Origin: Collinsella aerofaciens
GTDB lineage: Bacteria; Actinomycetota; Coriobacteriia; Coriobacteriales; Coriobacteriaceae
Length of the DNA stretch: 64,000 bases
Assembly: GCF_963360655.1 (NCBI RefSeq)
Contig: NZ_OY725717.1
Span: 744,001-808,000 of the forward strand
Reading direction: 5' to 3'
Shown here in pieces: positions 39,826-48,414 of the stretch. Under the pieces are notes generated by a model. That model worked only from the letters and a program-made list of their open reading frames with translations. It ran no database searches and was not told the origin of the DNA. The position numbers and the translations under genes were made by a program. Within the stretch, counting starts at the first letter, position 1, and every line of letters begins with the position of its first letter.

Positions 39826-40905
39826 CTACTCCTCGTGATGGTGGCCGCAGCAGCACTCGTGGCCGTCGTCATGGCCGTGGCCGCCGCAGCACTCGTGGTC
39901 CTCGCCATGGTGGTGGCCGCAACCGCACTCGTGGTCGTCGCCGTGCTCGCCGCAACCGCAGCCGTCCTCGTGGGCACCATGCTCCTCGGGACGATACTGC
40001 GACCAGTCCAGACCGGCGGCGATGGCGTCGGCCTCCTCCTTGTAGAGTACCGTGATGGCCTGGGTGCCCAGCTTGGCGCCACCGATGGCGTCGAGCATAT
40101 CGTAGAGCGTAAAGGCCACGTCGGCACCGGGCAGCGCGAGCTCGCGATCGTCGGCGTAAGCGAGCGCCAGGCGCAGGTCCTTAATGAAGTGCTCGACCAT
40201 AAAACCGGGCTTGTAGTCGCCGTCGAGCGCCTTGGGAGCCAGGCTCTCCATGGCGCCGGACTTGCCGGTACCGCCCAGGATCATCTGGCGGGTCTTCTCC
40301 AGGTCAAGACCGCTCAGCTCGGCAAATGCCATGGCGTCTGCCATGCCGACCATGCAGGCGCCCAGCGACACCTGGTTGGCGAGTTTGGCAGCCTGGCCCT
40401 TGCCGGCGCCATCGAAGCAGCAGATGTTGGCCGCAAAGGTGGCAAGGATGTCGCGGACCGGCGCGATGTCGTTCTCGGTAGCACCCACGATAGCCGTGAG
40501 CGAACCGGCGATAGCGCCCGACTCGCCGCCGGTGACGGGGCAGTCAAACGCCATGCGGCCAGAAACCTGGGCGGCCTCGGCAATGTCACGGGCGAGCTCG
40601 GGCGAGCTCGTGGTGAGGTCGATCAAGACCGCGCCGGGCTTAGTGCACGCGAGCAGGCCGTCGCCCGCCAGGTAGAGCTCCTCGACCTCGGAGGGATAGC
40701 CCACCATGGTAAAGACGACGTCGGCGTTCGCCACGGCGTCGGCCGGCGTATCGGCCCAGGCGGCGCCGTGCTCGATAAGCGCGGCGGCCTTGGACTTGGT
40801 GCGGTTGTTGACCGTGACGGGGTAGCCGGCGTCCAGGATGTGGCCGGCGATGGGGGCACCCATGATTCCGGTGCCGATGAATGCGACGGAGAGCTTGTTT
40901 GCCAT
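39826..40905 (-). CDS. 3-hydroxyisobutyrate dehydrogenase-family oxidoreductase with His/Cys-rich tail
   Basis: The 359-residue protein has residues 1-300 forming a standard beta-hydroxyacid dehydrogenase: Rossmann GTGIMGAPIAGHI, the substrate-binding DCPVTGGESGA, and the catalytic Lys in GKGQAAKLANQ, then the all-helical domain. The substrate may be 3-hydroxyisobutyrate, tartronate semialdehyde or similar. After about 308 comes a 51-residue tail with 14 His and 9 Cys (repeats such as DDHECGCGHHH), which resembles the metal-binding tail of SlyD. Such a tail is unusual in this family. It is first gene of the operon ending in icd. Confidence 0.85.
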   Translation of the reverse strand: MANKLSVAFIGTGIMGAPIAGHILDAGYPVTVNNRTKSKAAALIEHGAAWADTPADAVANADVVFTMVGYPSEVEELYLAGDGLLACTKPGAVLIDLTTSSPELARDIAEAAQVSGRMAFDCPVTGGESGAIAGSLTAIVGATENDIAPVRDILATFAANICCFDGAGKGQAAKLANQVSLGACMVGMADAMAFAELSGLDLEKTRQMILGGTGKSGAMESLAPKALDGDYKPGFMVEHFIKDLRLALAYADDRELALPGADVAFTLYDMLDAIGGAKLGTQAITVLYKEEADAIAAGLDWSQYRPEEHGAHEDGCGCGEHGDDHECGCGHHHGEDHECCGGHGHDDGHECCCGHHHEE

Positions 40906-41004
40906 GAAACCTTTCCTTTTGGGTTGGGTGTTGTTACCAGGTTAAAATACTCGGTGCCAGCGTTTCGGCCGTGACTTGAGAGCACTTGCAGCCGCAGCGC
41001 CTAC

Positions 41005-41958
41005 CTACTCGCCGCGCACGCGACGCGCGATGCGGTCGGAAAGCGAGGCTTTCTCGGCGCGATTCTTACCCCAAAACGCGCAGGCCACCATGCCGGGGCC
41101 CACGTGCGAGCCGATGGTGGGACCCACGGAGCTGCGAATGATCGTGACGTCGGCGCAACCCTCCTCCTTGCGGATGGCGGCCTCGAGCCAGTCGCCGTCC
41201 TTCTCGGCATCGGCCGTCATGATGGCGATGGGCATGGTGCGGTCGGGCACGTAGTTCTCGCGGAACGACTTGAGGATGGACTTGAGCGCCTTCTTGCGGC
41301 CGCGGTTGACGCCGATCAGCGACAGCGAGCCGGCAAGGTCGTAGGAGAGCTCGGGCTTGACATCGAGCTTTGCCGTGAGCTGTGCCGCCGCGGGCGGAAT
41401 GCGGCCACCGGCAGCCAGTGCGTCGAAGCTCTCGAGCGTAAAGTAACCGTGGACGTAGGTCTTTGCCTCGTTTGCCCAATCGACCAGCTGCTTGGCGGTC
41501 AGTCCCGCCGAGCGCTGGCGCACGGCCTCGAGCGCCAAGAGCGCACCGGTCGCGCAGGGCAGAGCGTTGTCGACCACGTAGAGCTCAAAGTTGGGATACT
41601 CGGCGCGCACGGCGTCCGCCGCCTGGCACGCGGAGTTGTAGCTCGACGACAGCGCCGAGGTAAAGCACAGGTAGACCGTTGGTGTGCCCTCTTTGGCGCA
41701 CTCGGTAAAGAACTCGATATAGCGACCGAGCGACACGGCGGAGGTAGACACGCGAGCGCCGGCGCGCATGCGGTCGTAGAACTCCTTAGGGCTCATGCTC
41801 GACCAGATATCGTCCGTGCGCTCCTCGCCATCGATAATGAAGGGGAAACCCAAGATATCGACATCGAGGTTCGCGGCGACCTCGGGGCTAAAGTCGCAGC
41901 AGGTATCGACGACGATGCGGCAGCGGTCAGAATGGCCGGTAGATGCAGCCTTGTCCAT
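41005..41958 (-). CDS. DegV family fatty-acid-binding protein
   Basis: The 317-residue protein has the DegV pattern: CRIVVDTCCDFSPE at the N-terminus, RVSTSAVSLGRYIEFF, YLCFTSALSSSYNSA, and the end IRSSVGPTIGSHVGPGMVACAF. Known members bind fatty acids, some acting as FakB in fatty-acid phosphorylation with FakA. AAGGAG lies eight bases before the ATG at 41,958. It stands alone between the oxidoreductase operon and hpf. Confidence 0.9.
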   Translation of the reverse strand: MDKAASTGHSDRCRIVVDTCCDFSPEVAANLDVDILGFPFIIDGEERTDDIWSSMSPKEFYDRMRAGARVSTSAVSLGRYIEFFTECAKEGTPTVYLCFTSALSSSYNSACQAADAVRAEYPNFELYVVDNALPCATGALLALEAVRQRSAGLTAKQLVDWANEAKTYVHGYFTLESFDALAAGGRIPPAAAQLTAKLDVKPELSYDLAGSLSLIGVNRGRKKALKSILKSFRENYVPDRTMPIAIMTADAEKDGDWLEAAIRKEEGCADVTIIRSSVGPTIGSHVGPGMVACAFWGKNRAEKASLSDRIARRVRGE

Positions 41959-41976
41959 CAAAGCGACTCCTTACGT

Positions 41977-42009
41977 AAAAAAGGCGGCCATCCGCATGGG
42001 ATGGCCGCC
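41977..42009 (-). terminator. Terminator of hpf
   Basis: GGCGGCCATCC (41983-41993) pairs with GGATGGCCGCC (41999-42009), an 11-bp stem, with TTTTTTACG on the minus strand. Confidence 0.9.
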
Positions 42010-42038
42010 GGCCGTTAACTCATGCAAGTTAACGTATT

Positions 42039-42623
42039 TTACTCGTCAAGCGTTTCGATACGGGGCTTGATGATGCCATATCCACCATTCTTACGGTGAT
42101 ACACCACATTGATGAGGCCAGTCGTCGCGTTCTCGAACACGTAGAAGTCGTGGCCGAGCAGATCGGTCTGCACCAGCGCCTGCTCCTCAGTCATCGGGGT
42201 GACATCGATGACCTTCTCGCGGACGAGCAGGTCGTCCTCCTCCTCGGGCAGCAGCAGGTCGGCCAGATCCTCGACGCGCTCGACCGGTGCGACATCCGCC
42301 GCGCTGGCACCGCCCTGGCGGTTGTCCACGACCTTGGTCTTGAACTTGCGCAGCTGGCGGGTGACCTTATCGGCGGAGAGGTCGATGGCGGCGTACATAT
42401 CTGCACCGTGCTCGGCAACGCGAATCACCGAACCGCGGGCACGAACCGTAACCTCGACGATCGCCGGGTTGGGGTTCGAGGGGTTCTTCTCATAGCGAAG
42501 TACAACGTCGGCCGTCATGGGCTCGATATCGAAAACCTTGAGCGCCTCGCCGATCTTCTCATCCACATGCGCACGCAGAGCATCGGTTACCGTCGTCTTG
42601 CGTCCAGAAACCTTGATATCCAT
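42039..42623 (-). CDS. hpf: Ribosome hibernation promoting factor, long form
   Basis: The 194-residue protein has an N-terminal ribosome-binding S30AE domain (MDIKVSGRKTTVTDALRAHV to about 105) and, after a linker, the C-terminal dimerisation domain (VIDVTPMTEEQALVQ, then LLGHDFYVFENATTGLINVVY). The long form drives 100S ribosome dimer formation in stationary phase. GGAG lies seven bases before the ATG at 42,623. It is monocistronic. Confidence 0.92.
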   Translation of the reverse strand: MDIKVSGRKTTVTDALRAHVDEKIGEALKVFDIEPMTADVVLRYEKNPSNPNPAIVEVTVRARGSVIRVAEHGADMYAAIDLSADKVTRQLRKFKTKVVDNRQGGASAADVAPVERVEDLADLLLPEEEDDLLVREKVIDVTPMTEEQALVQTDLLGHDFYVFENATTGLINVVYHRKNGGYGIIKPRIETLDE

Positions 42624-42840
42624 ACGTGGCTCCAATCTGCCTCGGGGACTTACTGTACTGGCTATGTACCCATTGCCGTGCATTTAATCACGCGGATTCC
42701 CAAAGACCCGAATAACGATTGCTTGATACCGCATACCGAAGTCTCGCACTTTTCTGTGGCAAAGTGCGCTATGAGAGAGCAACGGCGACTTTGGTTTGGT
42801 ACTTAAAAAATGTCTTTGACCTGCTGGTTTTACGGAAACG

Positions 42841-42876
42841 AAAAAGCCGGGCTCTCCTGTTGGGAAAGCCCGGCAG
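42841..42876 (-). terminator. Terminator of the solute-binding lipoprotein gene
   Basis: GCCGGGCT (42846-42853) pairs with AGCCCGGC (42867-42874), with TTTTTCG after it on the minus strand. Confidence 0.85.
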
Positions 42877-42940
42877 TGCGTGTTGAAACCGTGAAGAGGT
42901 GTCCTTTCCAACGTATAGGAGACAACACCCCTAGCAATAA

Positions 42941-43951
42941 CTAGCTATTGAGTTTGTTAATGTCGTCGTCGGTGATGGTGGCTTCCTGGCTGGACGATTT
43001 GTCCTCGGAGTTTGCACCCTCGCTGCTCGAATCGGAGGATGCGGACTCGCTGGATCCGGTGTCGGTCGACTGCACGTCGGCGCCCGAGACCGTCTTGGTG
43101 GTGAGGTCATAGGGCATCGTACCGTACCAGACGGAGTGGACCGCCTCGAGCGTGCCATCGACCGTGATACCGTCGAGGGCATCGCTCACGGCACGGCATA
43201 GCTCATCGTTGGCCGCGAGGCCCGCGACGCCGAGCGTCGAGGGTGTCTCGAGCGCGCCGACGTAAGAGATCTGGCTCATCAGGCGCGCAAGGTAGCCGCC
43301 GGCCGTGGAATCGCAAATCACGTAGTCGATCTCGCCGGACTCGAGCGCCTCAAAGCACTCGTTGATGTTGGAGAAGGTCTTTTGGTTGGCCGTGATGCTC
43401 TGCTTGGCGAGCGCTTCCTGCGAGGCCGAAGAGGTCTGAACGCCCAGGGTAGCGGCGTTAAGCGTTTCGGTGGAAACGCTCAGCGACTCGCCGTCGCTCG
43501 TCTTTCCGAACACTGCCGCAGCGTCGTACAGGCAAGTACCAAGCGTGCTGATGTCACCATCCGTGGAATTGATGTCGCCAATGAAGATGTCGGCCTTTTT
43601 GTCACCAAGCGCGGAATCGGCAGAAGACGCATCGACGAAGGCAACCTTAAGGCCCATGCGGCTTGCAAGGGCGCGGGCAGCGTCGACCGCGTAGCCCGTG
43701 AGGTTGCCATCGGCGCCCTGCATGGCCTGTGGGGCATCGGAGGTATCGAGGGCAACCGTCAGGGTGCCGGGAGTGACCAGGGCATCATCCGACACCGTCG
43801 GCGTGACGGTCTCGCGCTCGATCTGGTCAATCGTGGGTGTCGTGAACGTGGATAGGGGATTGAACGCGCATCCGCTCAAGCCCAATACGGCAATGACCGC
43901 CGCGGTCCCAGCACCTAACCGAGCCGCGTGCATCAAGCTGCCCCTCACCAT
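42941..43951 (-). CDS. Solute-binding lipoprotein (family 3, amino-acid type)
   Basis: The 336-residue protein has a signal peptide with lipobox LSGC (lipidated Cys28), then a family-3 periplasmic-binding domain: GTLTVALDTSDAPQA, GNLTGYAVDAARALASRMG, ADIFIGDI and INECFEALESGEIDYVICDSTAG. The last 45 residues are Ser/Asp/Glu-rich and disordered. Family-3 proteins deliver polar amino acids to an ABC importer, but no permease or ATPase genes are near, so a sensor or orphan role is possible. The start at 43,951 has AGGG eight bases before. The frame stays open much further upstream without a signal sequence, which I judge non-coding. Confidence 0.8.
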   Translation of the reverse strand: MVRGSLMHAARLGAGTAAVIAVLGLSGCAFNPLSTFTTPTIDQIERETVTPTVSDDALVTPGTLTVALDTSDAPQAMQGADGNLTGYAVDAARALASRMGLKVAFVDASSADSALGDKKADIFIGDINSTDGDISTLGTCLYDAAAVFGKTSDGESLSVSTETLNAATLGVQTSSASQEALAKQSITANQKTFSNINECFEALESGEIDYVICDSTAGGYLARLMSQISYVGALETPSTLGVAGLAANDELCRAVSDALDGITVDGTLEAVHSVWYGTMPYDLTTKTVSGADVQSTDTGSSESASSDSSSEGANSEDKSSSQEATITDDDINKLNS

Positions 43952-44384
43952 GTCCACTACCCTGCCTTCTGTGTCGTATACAATCCGTGCGTTGCGCGGA
44001 ATAACGGGTTGTTCCCACCAGCTGACCTGGTATTTGACCCCACACTTGCGCACCGGGGTGTTTGCTCGGGAGGCCGTAACCACCTTCACGACTGGCCCGC
44101 TCGCCCGCGAGGCGGTATTGCCCCAAAGAAAGTAGAACGGACGGTGCGGCTTACATCTAGGACGCGCCATGATCGCGCCGCGCGCACGCGGTCGCTTACG
44201 TGGATCCCTTTGACCGCGTCTGTCTTGGACTAGGATGGACATTTTGTCCGTCCGCAACCACAGCCTGGCAGGAACGTAGCGCATTATAGCTAAGTTCAAG
44301 CTAAAGTTTAAGGTTAGGGGCGTCATTCGCACCGTGAGCACAGATTTTGCAGGTCGGAGCGGACTATTCGTGCCCCCATGAAGC

Positions 44385-44431
44385 CCGGAGCTCCCCTACG
44401 GGGAGCTCCGGGGCACCCGTCTCAGGGTGCC
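44385..44431. other. Two adjacent GC-rich hairpins
   Basis: CCGGAGCTCCC/GGGAGCTCCGG (44385-44395, 44401-44411) is followed immediately by GGCACCC/GGGTGCC (44412-44418, 44425-44431). They lie in the 732-bp gap between the lipoprotein gene and the 44,684 gene, next to the inverted-repeat element. They may be a structured untranslated or non-coding RNA, or part of the repeat. Confidence 0.4.
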
Positions 44432-44433
44432 GT

Positions 44434-44647
44434 GGCCAAAAAATAGCAAATATGAGTACTGTTACCAATTTAGTAGCAGCGTTTTTCCGCCCCACGAGCC
44501 CTTTTTGAGTTCCGTACAGCCCGCTTGGCGCCAAGATATTCCACATTCGTTTATTATCTCTTCACTGAATCCAGATTTTCGGCTCAGGTTTCTCTGTTTT
44601 TCCTGTCACTAATCTAGTAACAGTACTCATATTTGCCGTTTTTTGCA
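44434..44647. mobile_element. MITE-like element with 45-bp terminal inverted repeats
   Basis: The left arm 44434-44479 and right arm 44603-44647 are near-perfect complements around GCAAATATGAGTACTGTTAC. The 123-bp middle has no ORF and is AT-rich. The size and arms fit a non-autonomous element. No target duplication is obvious. Confidence 0.6.
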
Positions 44648-44683
44648 CAGAGCATATAACAAACCCCCTATAAAGCCATAGTT

Positions 44684-45793
44684 TTACGCCGGCTTGAGCC
44701 CAAAGCACGCTCGGAGCGTATTCAGCAGAGCATCTTGCCTCTTTCGACGAGCCTCTACACGATTCTGATATCGCTTACCCATGCGTTGGTAAATGCGCCA
44801 TGCGAGCGCTTCCATCGCTTCCATGTCGCAGAGCATTTCGTTGTTGACCGTCGCGACCTCGATTCCCATAGTAATCAAGCCCGTGTTGCGTTTTTCATCA
44901 TGAATACGTCCCCTCCGGGAGGAATGGCCCAGCTCACCGTTGTATTCCAGGTCAAACCGGGCTGCTTCCTGATACGCATCGCAAACTGCATGTGGCATCC
45001 CCGAGATTGCCTGCGCGCGGTCATCGAACTCGATCTTGTAGTCGGTCTTAAAGGGACCGCAGGCAAATCCGCCATAGGAAAACGGAAGCGAAAACAGAGC
45101 GAGCATGATGCACTCCATGGGTGAGCGCAGGTTTTCCGACAGATAGGGACACAGGCGCAGCAGCTGTTTGGCCACATTCCCTTTGCATGCCACAAGGTAA
45201 TCTGTCAGGCGATCGGGCGTCAGCACCGGCTCGACTTCAAAGTAGCCCACGTCTGCCGGTTGATCCTTGTCCTTTGCAAGTCTATTCGCAACAGGCGAGG
45301 TGTAGGGAGGCAGATACTTCCCGCGATCGCTTAGTGAAATCTTGGAACACAGTTCCTGGGCCAGGGCAAACGCCTGGATACAGCCGACCTCGCGGGCGAC
45401 GGCAACACAAAGGGCCTCGGGAGATAGGCTGTACACCCCCGGTTCCACCTCTAGAATCGAGCCGACAGGCAACCCGGAACACACGGACCAGCCCACGTCA
45501 GGCATGCGGCGGCGCTGCGCCGCAGATCCCACCAGCAAGCACAGATCTTCTTGCACCTCGCCGCTTTTGGCTCCAATTCGCACCAGGTCGGGAAGATAGA
45601 TATCCTCGGTCGAAGGCGATGACGTACACAGCACGCGGCGCTCTTCATCGGGATTGAGGTCCTTCCAGCCGATGTAGCCCATCTGCCGGCGCTCGGCTCG
45701 AATCATGCGCAACGCCGAGGCGCCCGTCAGGATCACGGAAGCCGCTAGCTGCTCTTTTGTCGGTTTGTTGCACTGCCTGATTGTTACCGCCAC
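44684..45793 (-). CDS. Coriobacterial protein with DUF559/Vsr-like nuclease-fold C-terminus
   Basis: The 369-residue protein has a poorly conserved N-terminal half. The C-terminal half carries LRSPMECIMLALFSLP, GGFACGPFKTDYKIEFD and RFDLEYNGELGHSSRRGRIHDEKRNTGLITMGIEVATV, a PD-(D/E)xK-like layout (Asp-Leu-Glu-Tyr, then His and a basic helix) seen in DUF559-type proteins. A nuclease function is inference. The start is GTG at 45,793, with GGGGTG six bases upstream overlapping the comF stop. It is therefore coupled to comF. Its function is not known. Confidence 0.55.
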   Translation of the reverse strand: MAVTIRQCNKPTKEQLAASVILTGASALRMIRAERRQMGYIGWKDLNPDEERRVLCTSSPSTEDIYLPDLVRIGAKSGEVQEDLCLLVGSAAQRRRMPDVGWSVCSGLPVGSILEVEPGVYSLSPEALCVAVAREVGCIQAFALAQELCSKISLSDRGKYLPPYTSPVANRLAKDKDQPADVGYFEVEPVLTPDRLTDYLVACKGNVAKQLLRLCPYLSENLRSPMECIMLALFSLPFSYGGFACGPFKTDYKIEFDDRAQAISGMPHAVCDAYQEAARFDLEYNGELGHSSRRGRIHDEKRNTGLITMGIEVATVNNEMLCDMEAMEALAWRIYQRMGKRYQNRVEARRKRQDALLNTLRACFGLKPA

Positions 45794-45804
45794 ATGAATC
45801 ACCC

Positions 45805-46611
45805 CTACCAAACGCGTGCGATAGCGAGGCCATCAACGGCCGCGGCACCGGCGCGCTTGAGTTCCGCCGAAGCCGCCGCCATCGTCGCACCCGTGGTGAT
45901 AACGTCGTCGATAAGCAGCAGGCGGCGGCCCCGCACGTCCTCAACGGTCTCGTACATGCCTCGGGCGCGTTCACGGCGTTCTTCACGACTGAGTTCACGC
46001 TGGTCGCCATGGCCGTACTTAACGAGGGCGTCGAGCAGCGGAACACCAGACAGCTCGCAAAATGGGCGCGCGATGGCTTCCATATGATCGAAACCGCGTC
46101 GCCGAAACGCCGCCGCCGTCGCGGGCACAAACACCACGGCATCGGCGCCGGACAACACACCGCCGTAGCGTTCGGGTGCCGCGACCTGGGCATGTAAGGC
46201 GGTGTCGTATAGCAGCTCTGCCAGATACGGCTCCAGACGTCGCTCGCCCGCGTCTTTGTACGCTTTAATGATCCGCGGCAGCGGATGCGTGTAAACGGCA
46301 CATGCCAGGCACCGGTCGAGCGCTTCGGCCATCGCCGAAGACGTACCCTCAACCGAGCACTCGGTGCACAGCAAGTCTCCAAACGGGGCACCACATCGAG
46401 TACAGCTATGCCGTGGGTCGATGAGCGCAAGCGCCGCCAAGCAGTCTTGGCAAATAAGCGCGCCGGAGCGCTCGCAGCCGGCGCATCGCGTGGGCGACAA
46501 CGCCTCAAGCGCCTCGTGCGCCGCCCGCTCGGCAAACGGTAGCAATTCATCCGCAAACGGTAGGATGTCGGCACCTTGCAGGCATCCCAACACATTCAAA
46601 TGTCTCTTCAC
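45805..46611 (-). CDS. comF: ComF family phosphoribosyltransferase-like protein
   Basis: The 268-residue protein has an N-terminal zinc-ribbon region (RCAGCERSGALICQDCL; CTRCGAPFGDLLCTEC) and a C-terminal PRTase domain with the PRPP-binding motif LLLIDDVITTGAT. ComF acts in DNA uptake during natural transformation, probably with the helicase ComFA, which is not nearby. It is downstream of ricT on the same strand, about 100 bp away across a possible hairpin (46,617-46,648). Confidence 0.9.
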   Translation of the reverse strand: MKRHLNVLGCLQGADILPFADELLPFAERAAHEALEALSPTRCAGCERSGALICQDCLAALALIDPRHSCTRCGAPFGDLLCTECSVEGTSSAMAEALDRCLACAVYTHPLPRIIKAYKDAGERRLEPYLAELLYDTALHAQVAAPERYGGVLSGADAVVFVPATAAAFRRRGFDHMEAIARPFCELSGVPLLDALVKYGHGDQRELSREERRERARGMYETVEDVRGRRLLLIDDVITTGATMAAASAELKRAGAAAVDGLAIARVW

Positions 46612-46616
46612 GACAC

Positions 46617-46648
46617 AACCCTCCCTACGTTCGGTCGCAGGGAGGGTT
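46617..46648 (-). terminator. Possible terminator between ricT and comF
   Basis: A 10-bp perfect stem AACCCTCCCT/AGGGAGGGTT (46617-46626, 46639-46648). The minus-strand tail TGTGTCGTG is poor in T, so it may only attenuate. Confidence 0.4.
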
Positions 46649-46713
46649 GTTGATTCAGCGCTATGGTACCCCGACGCGTTTGGGGCCAGGCGGGTTAAAT
46701 CCGTTTGCGGGCG

Positions 46714-48414
46714 CTATTCGCCGGTGGGCGGTTGCGGTGCGGACGAGTTTTGGGTCGAGCCCTCGCCACCATCTTGACGCGGCTTGCGGGAACGACGACG
46801 GCGACGGCGCTTCTGGCCCTGGTCGGCCGAACCCTCGCCACCACGATCTTCGCGCGACTCGCGTTCGTCGCGAGCAGCGCCGCGCGCGGCCTTGGCGGCC
46901 GCCCCTCCGCCATCTCCGGGGCGACGGCGCGTGACCTTGACCTCGCCATCCGAGACCTGATCGGCCACGGAGGGCACCGAGGGCTTTTGCTGCGTGCCCG
47001 AGGAATGGCGACGACGCGGACGCGGGGCGCGCTCGTCATCGTTGCGCTGCTTGCCACCCTTGTCGGCAGGCGTATCGGAACCCGAACCACCCTTGGGGGC
47101 GGCACCGGCTTCGCGAGCGGCTGCGGCGCGGAAGGCGTCCTCGCGCTCCTCGCTCGACAAATGGCGGCGGCGACGGCGCGTGGGATTCATGCCACCGCCG
47201 CGGTTTTGCTGCTGAGGCTGCTGGGCCTCGCGCTCGCGGGAGGAATTCTTGCCTGCGGGAGCAGCCTCGCCGGTATCGCCCGAACCCGAGCGCTTGCGGC
47301 GGCGACGTCCACCGGCAGCCTCCTCGGCCTCGGGTGCCTCGGCCTTGCCGCGACCCTTACCGCGGCCGCGACCCTCGCCCTGGCTCTGACCGGTACGGGT
47401 ATCGGCGTCCGCATCGCGACGGCGGCGCTTGGGCATCGACGTGCCCGCCAGACGGTCGGCGCTCGACAGGCCATCGCCCACGTCGACGCCGTTCTCGCGG
47501 TCGAGCTCCATAAGCGCCAGGCGCATCTCGGGCGACTCGATACGCTCGAGCACATCGCGCGTCACGCAGTCGGGGCGGCAGTTGCAGCCCTGCTCGGCGG
47601 CCTTCTTTTTGCAGCCCTCAGAGCAGGTCATGTCGGCCAGGTTAACCTTAAAGACCTTGCCGTTCTCCAAGCGCAGCACCAGCTGCTCACGCGGCGTGTC
47701 ATATTCCTGGATACGTGCCTTGCCCAGCGGCGTATCGATGAGCGTCTTCTTTTTGGGCGCGCGGCTCTTAAAGTCCTTGTACGCCTCGAACTCATAGCGC
47801 AGACAGCACATCAGGCGGCCGCACACGCCGCTGATCTTGGACGAGTTGAGTGGCAGATCCTGTTCTTTTGCCATACGAATCGAGACAGGCTCAAACTGTC
47901 CACCAAAGCGCGTGCAGCAGAGCTCCTGACCGCATTGGGCATAGCCGCCCACCAGGCGGGTCTCGTCGCGCACGCCGATCTGACGCATGTCGACGCGAAT
48001 ATGCAGCGTCGAGGACAGGTCCTTGACAAGTTGACGAAAATCGACGCGCTCCTCGGCCGCAAAGTAGAACACGGCCTTCTCGCCACCAAACAGGTACTCG
48101 ACGCCGACCGGCTTCATCTCGAGGTCGAGCTCCTTGACCAGGCGGCGGAAGTCGACCATGGCCTCGTCACCCTGGATAGCCAGGTCATCGGCAAGCTGCA
48201 GGTCGATGTCGCTCGCTACGCGCAACACGGGCTTGAGCGGCTGACCGATTTCGTCGAGCGGCACCTCGAAGGGATCGGCTGTAACCAGGCCGATCTCGGT
48301 TCCGCGCTCGGTGGAGCAAATAGCGTAATCTGCCTCGAGGATATCCAGATCCTGTGGGTCGAACCACAGGTCGCGCGAGGCGTAGGTAAACTTAACGGGT
48401 ACGACTAACGGCAT
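46714..48414 (-). CDS. ricT: PSP1-domain protein, RicT/YaaT family, with long basic disordered tail
   Basis: The 566-residue protein has residues 1-290 of the RicT core: the PSP1 domain, the conserved GGYAQCGQELCCTRF and SGVCGRLMCCLRYE cysteine motifs, and a further Cys cluster (CSEGCKKKAAEQGCNCRPDC). In Bacillus, RicT is part of the RNase Y-specificity (Y) complex that carries Fe-S clusters. The last 250 residues are Arg/Lys/Gly/Glu-rich and disordered, likely RNA-binding, and far longer than the usual family tail. It overlaps holB by 10 bp in the classical tmk-holB-ricT order. Confidence 0.88.
   Translation of the reverse strand: MPLVVPVKFTYASRDLWFDPQDLDILEADYAICSTERGTEIGLVTADPFEVPLDEIGQPLKPVLRVASDIDLQLADDLAIQGDEAMVDFRRLVKELDLEMKPVGVEYLFGGEKAVFYFAAEERVDFRQLVKDLSSTLHIRVDMRQIGVRDETRLVGGYAQCGQELCCTRFGGQFEPVSIRMAKEQDLPLNSSKISGVCGRLMCCLRYEFEAYKDFKSRAPKKKTLIDTPLGKARIQEYDTPREQLVLRLENGKVFKVNLADMTCSEGCKKKAAEQGCNCRPDCVTRDVLERIESPEMRLALMELDRENGVDVGDGLSSADRLAGTSMPKRRRRDADADTRTGQSQGEGRGRGKGRGKAEAPEAEEAAGGRRRRKRSGSGDTGEAAPAGKNSSREREAQQPQQQNRGGGMNPTRRRRRHLSSEEREDAFRAAAAREAGAAPKGGSGSDTPADKGGKQRNDDERAPRPRRRHSSGTQQKPSVPSVADQVSDGEVKVTRRRPGDGGGAAAKAARGAARDERESREDRGGEGSADQGQKRRRRRRSRKPRQDGGEGSTQNSSAPQPPTGE

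Noticed and set aside
44237-44249. GGACATTTTGTCC, resembling the methyltransferase operator
   Set aside because: Matches GGACA-N3-TGTCC but lacks the outer bases and lies almost 300 bp from the lipoprotein start, 19 kb from the R-M genes. Probably chance.
43952-44341. N-terminal extension of the solute-binding lipoprotein
   Set aside because: The open frame continues 130 codons upstream but would bury the signal peptide and lipobox. The start at 43,951 has a ribosome site.
46705-48408. 567-codon plus-strand frame opposite ricT
   Set aside because: Shadow of ricT, whose Cys motifs and operon position are clear. The antisense product is an Ala/Leu/Arg composition artefact.
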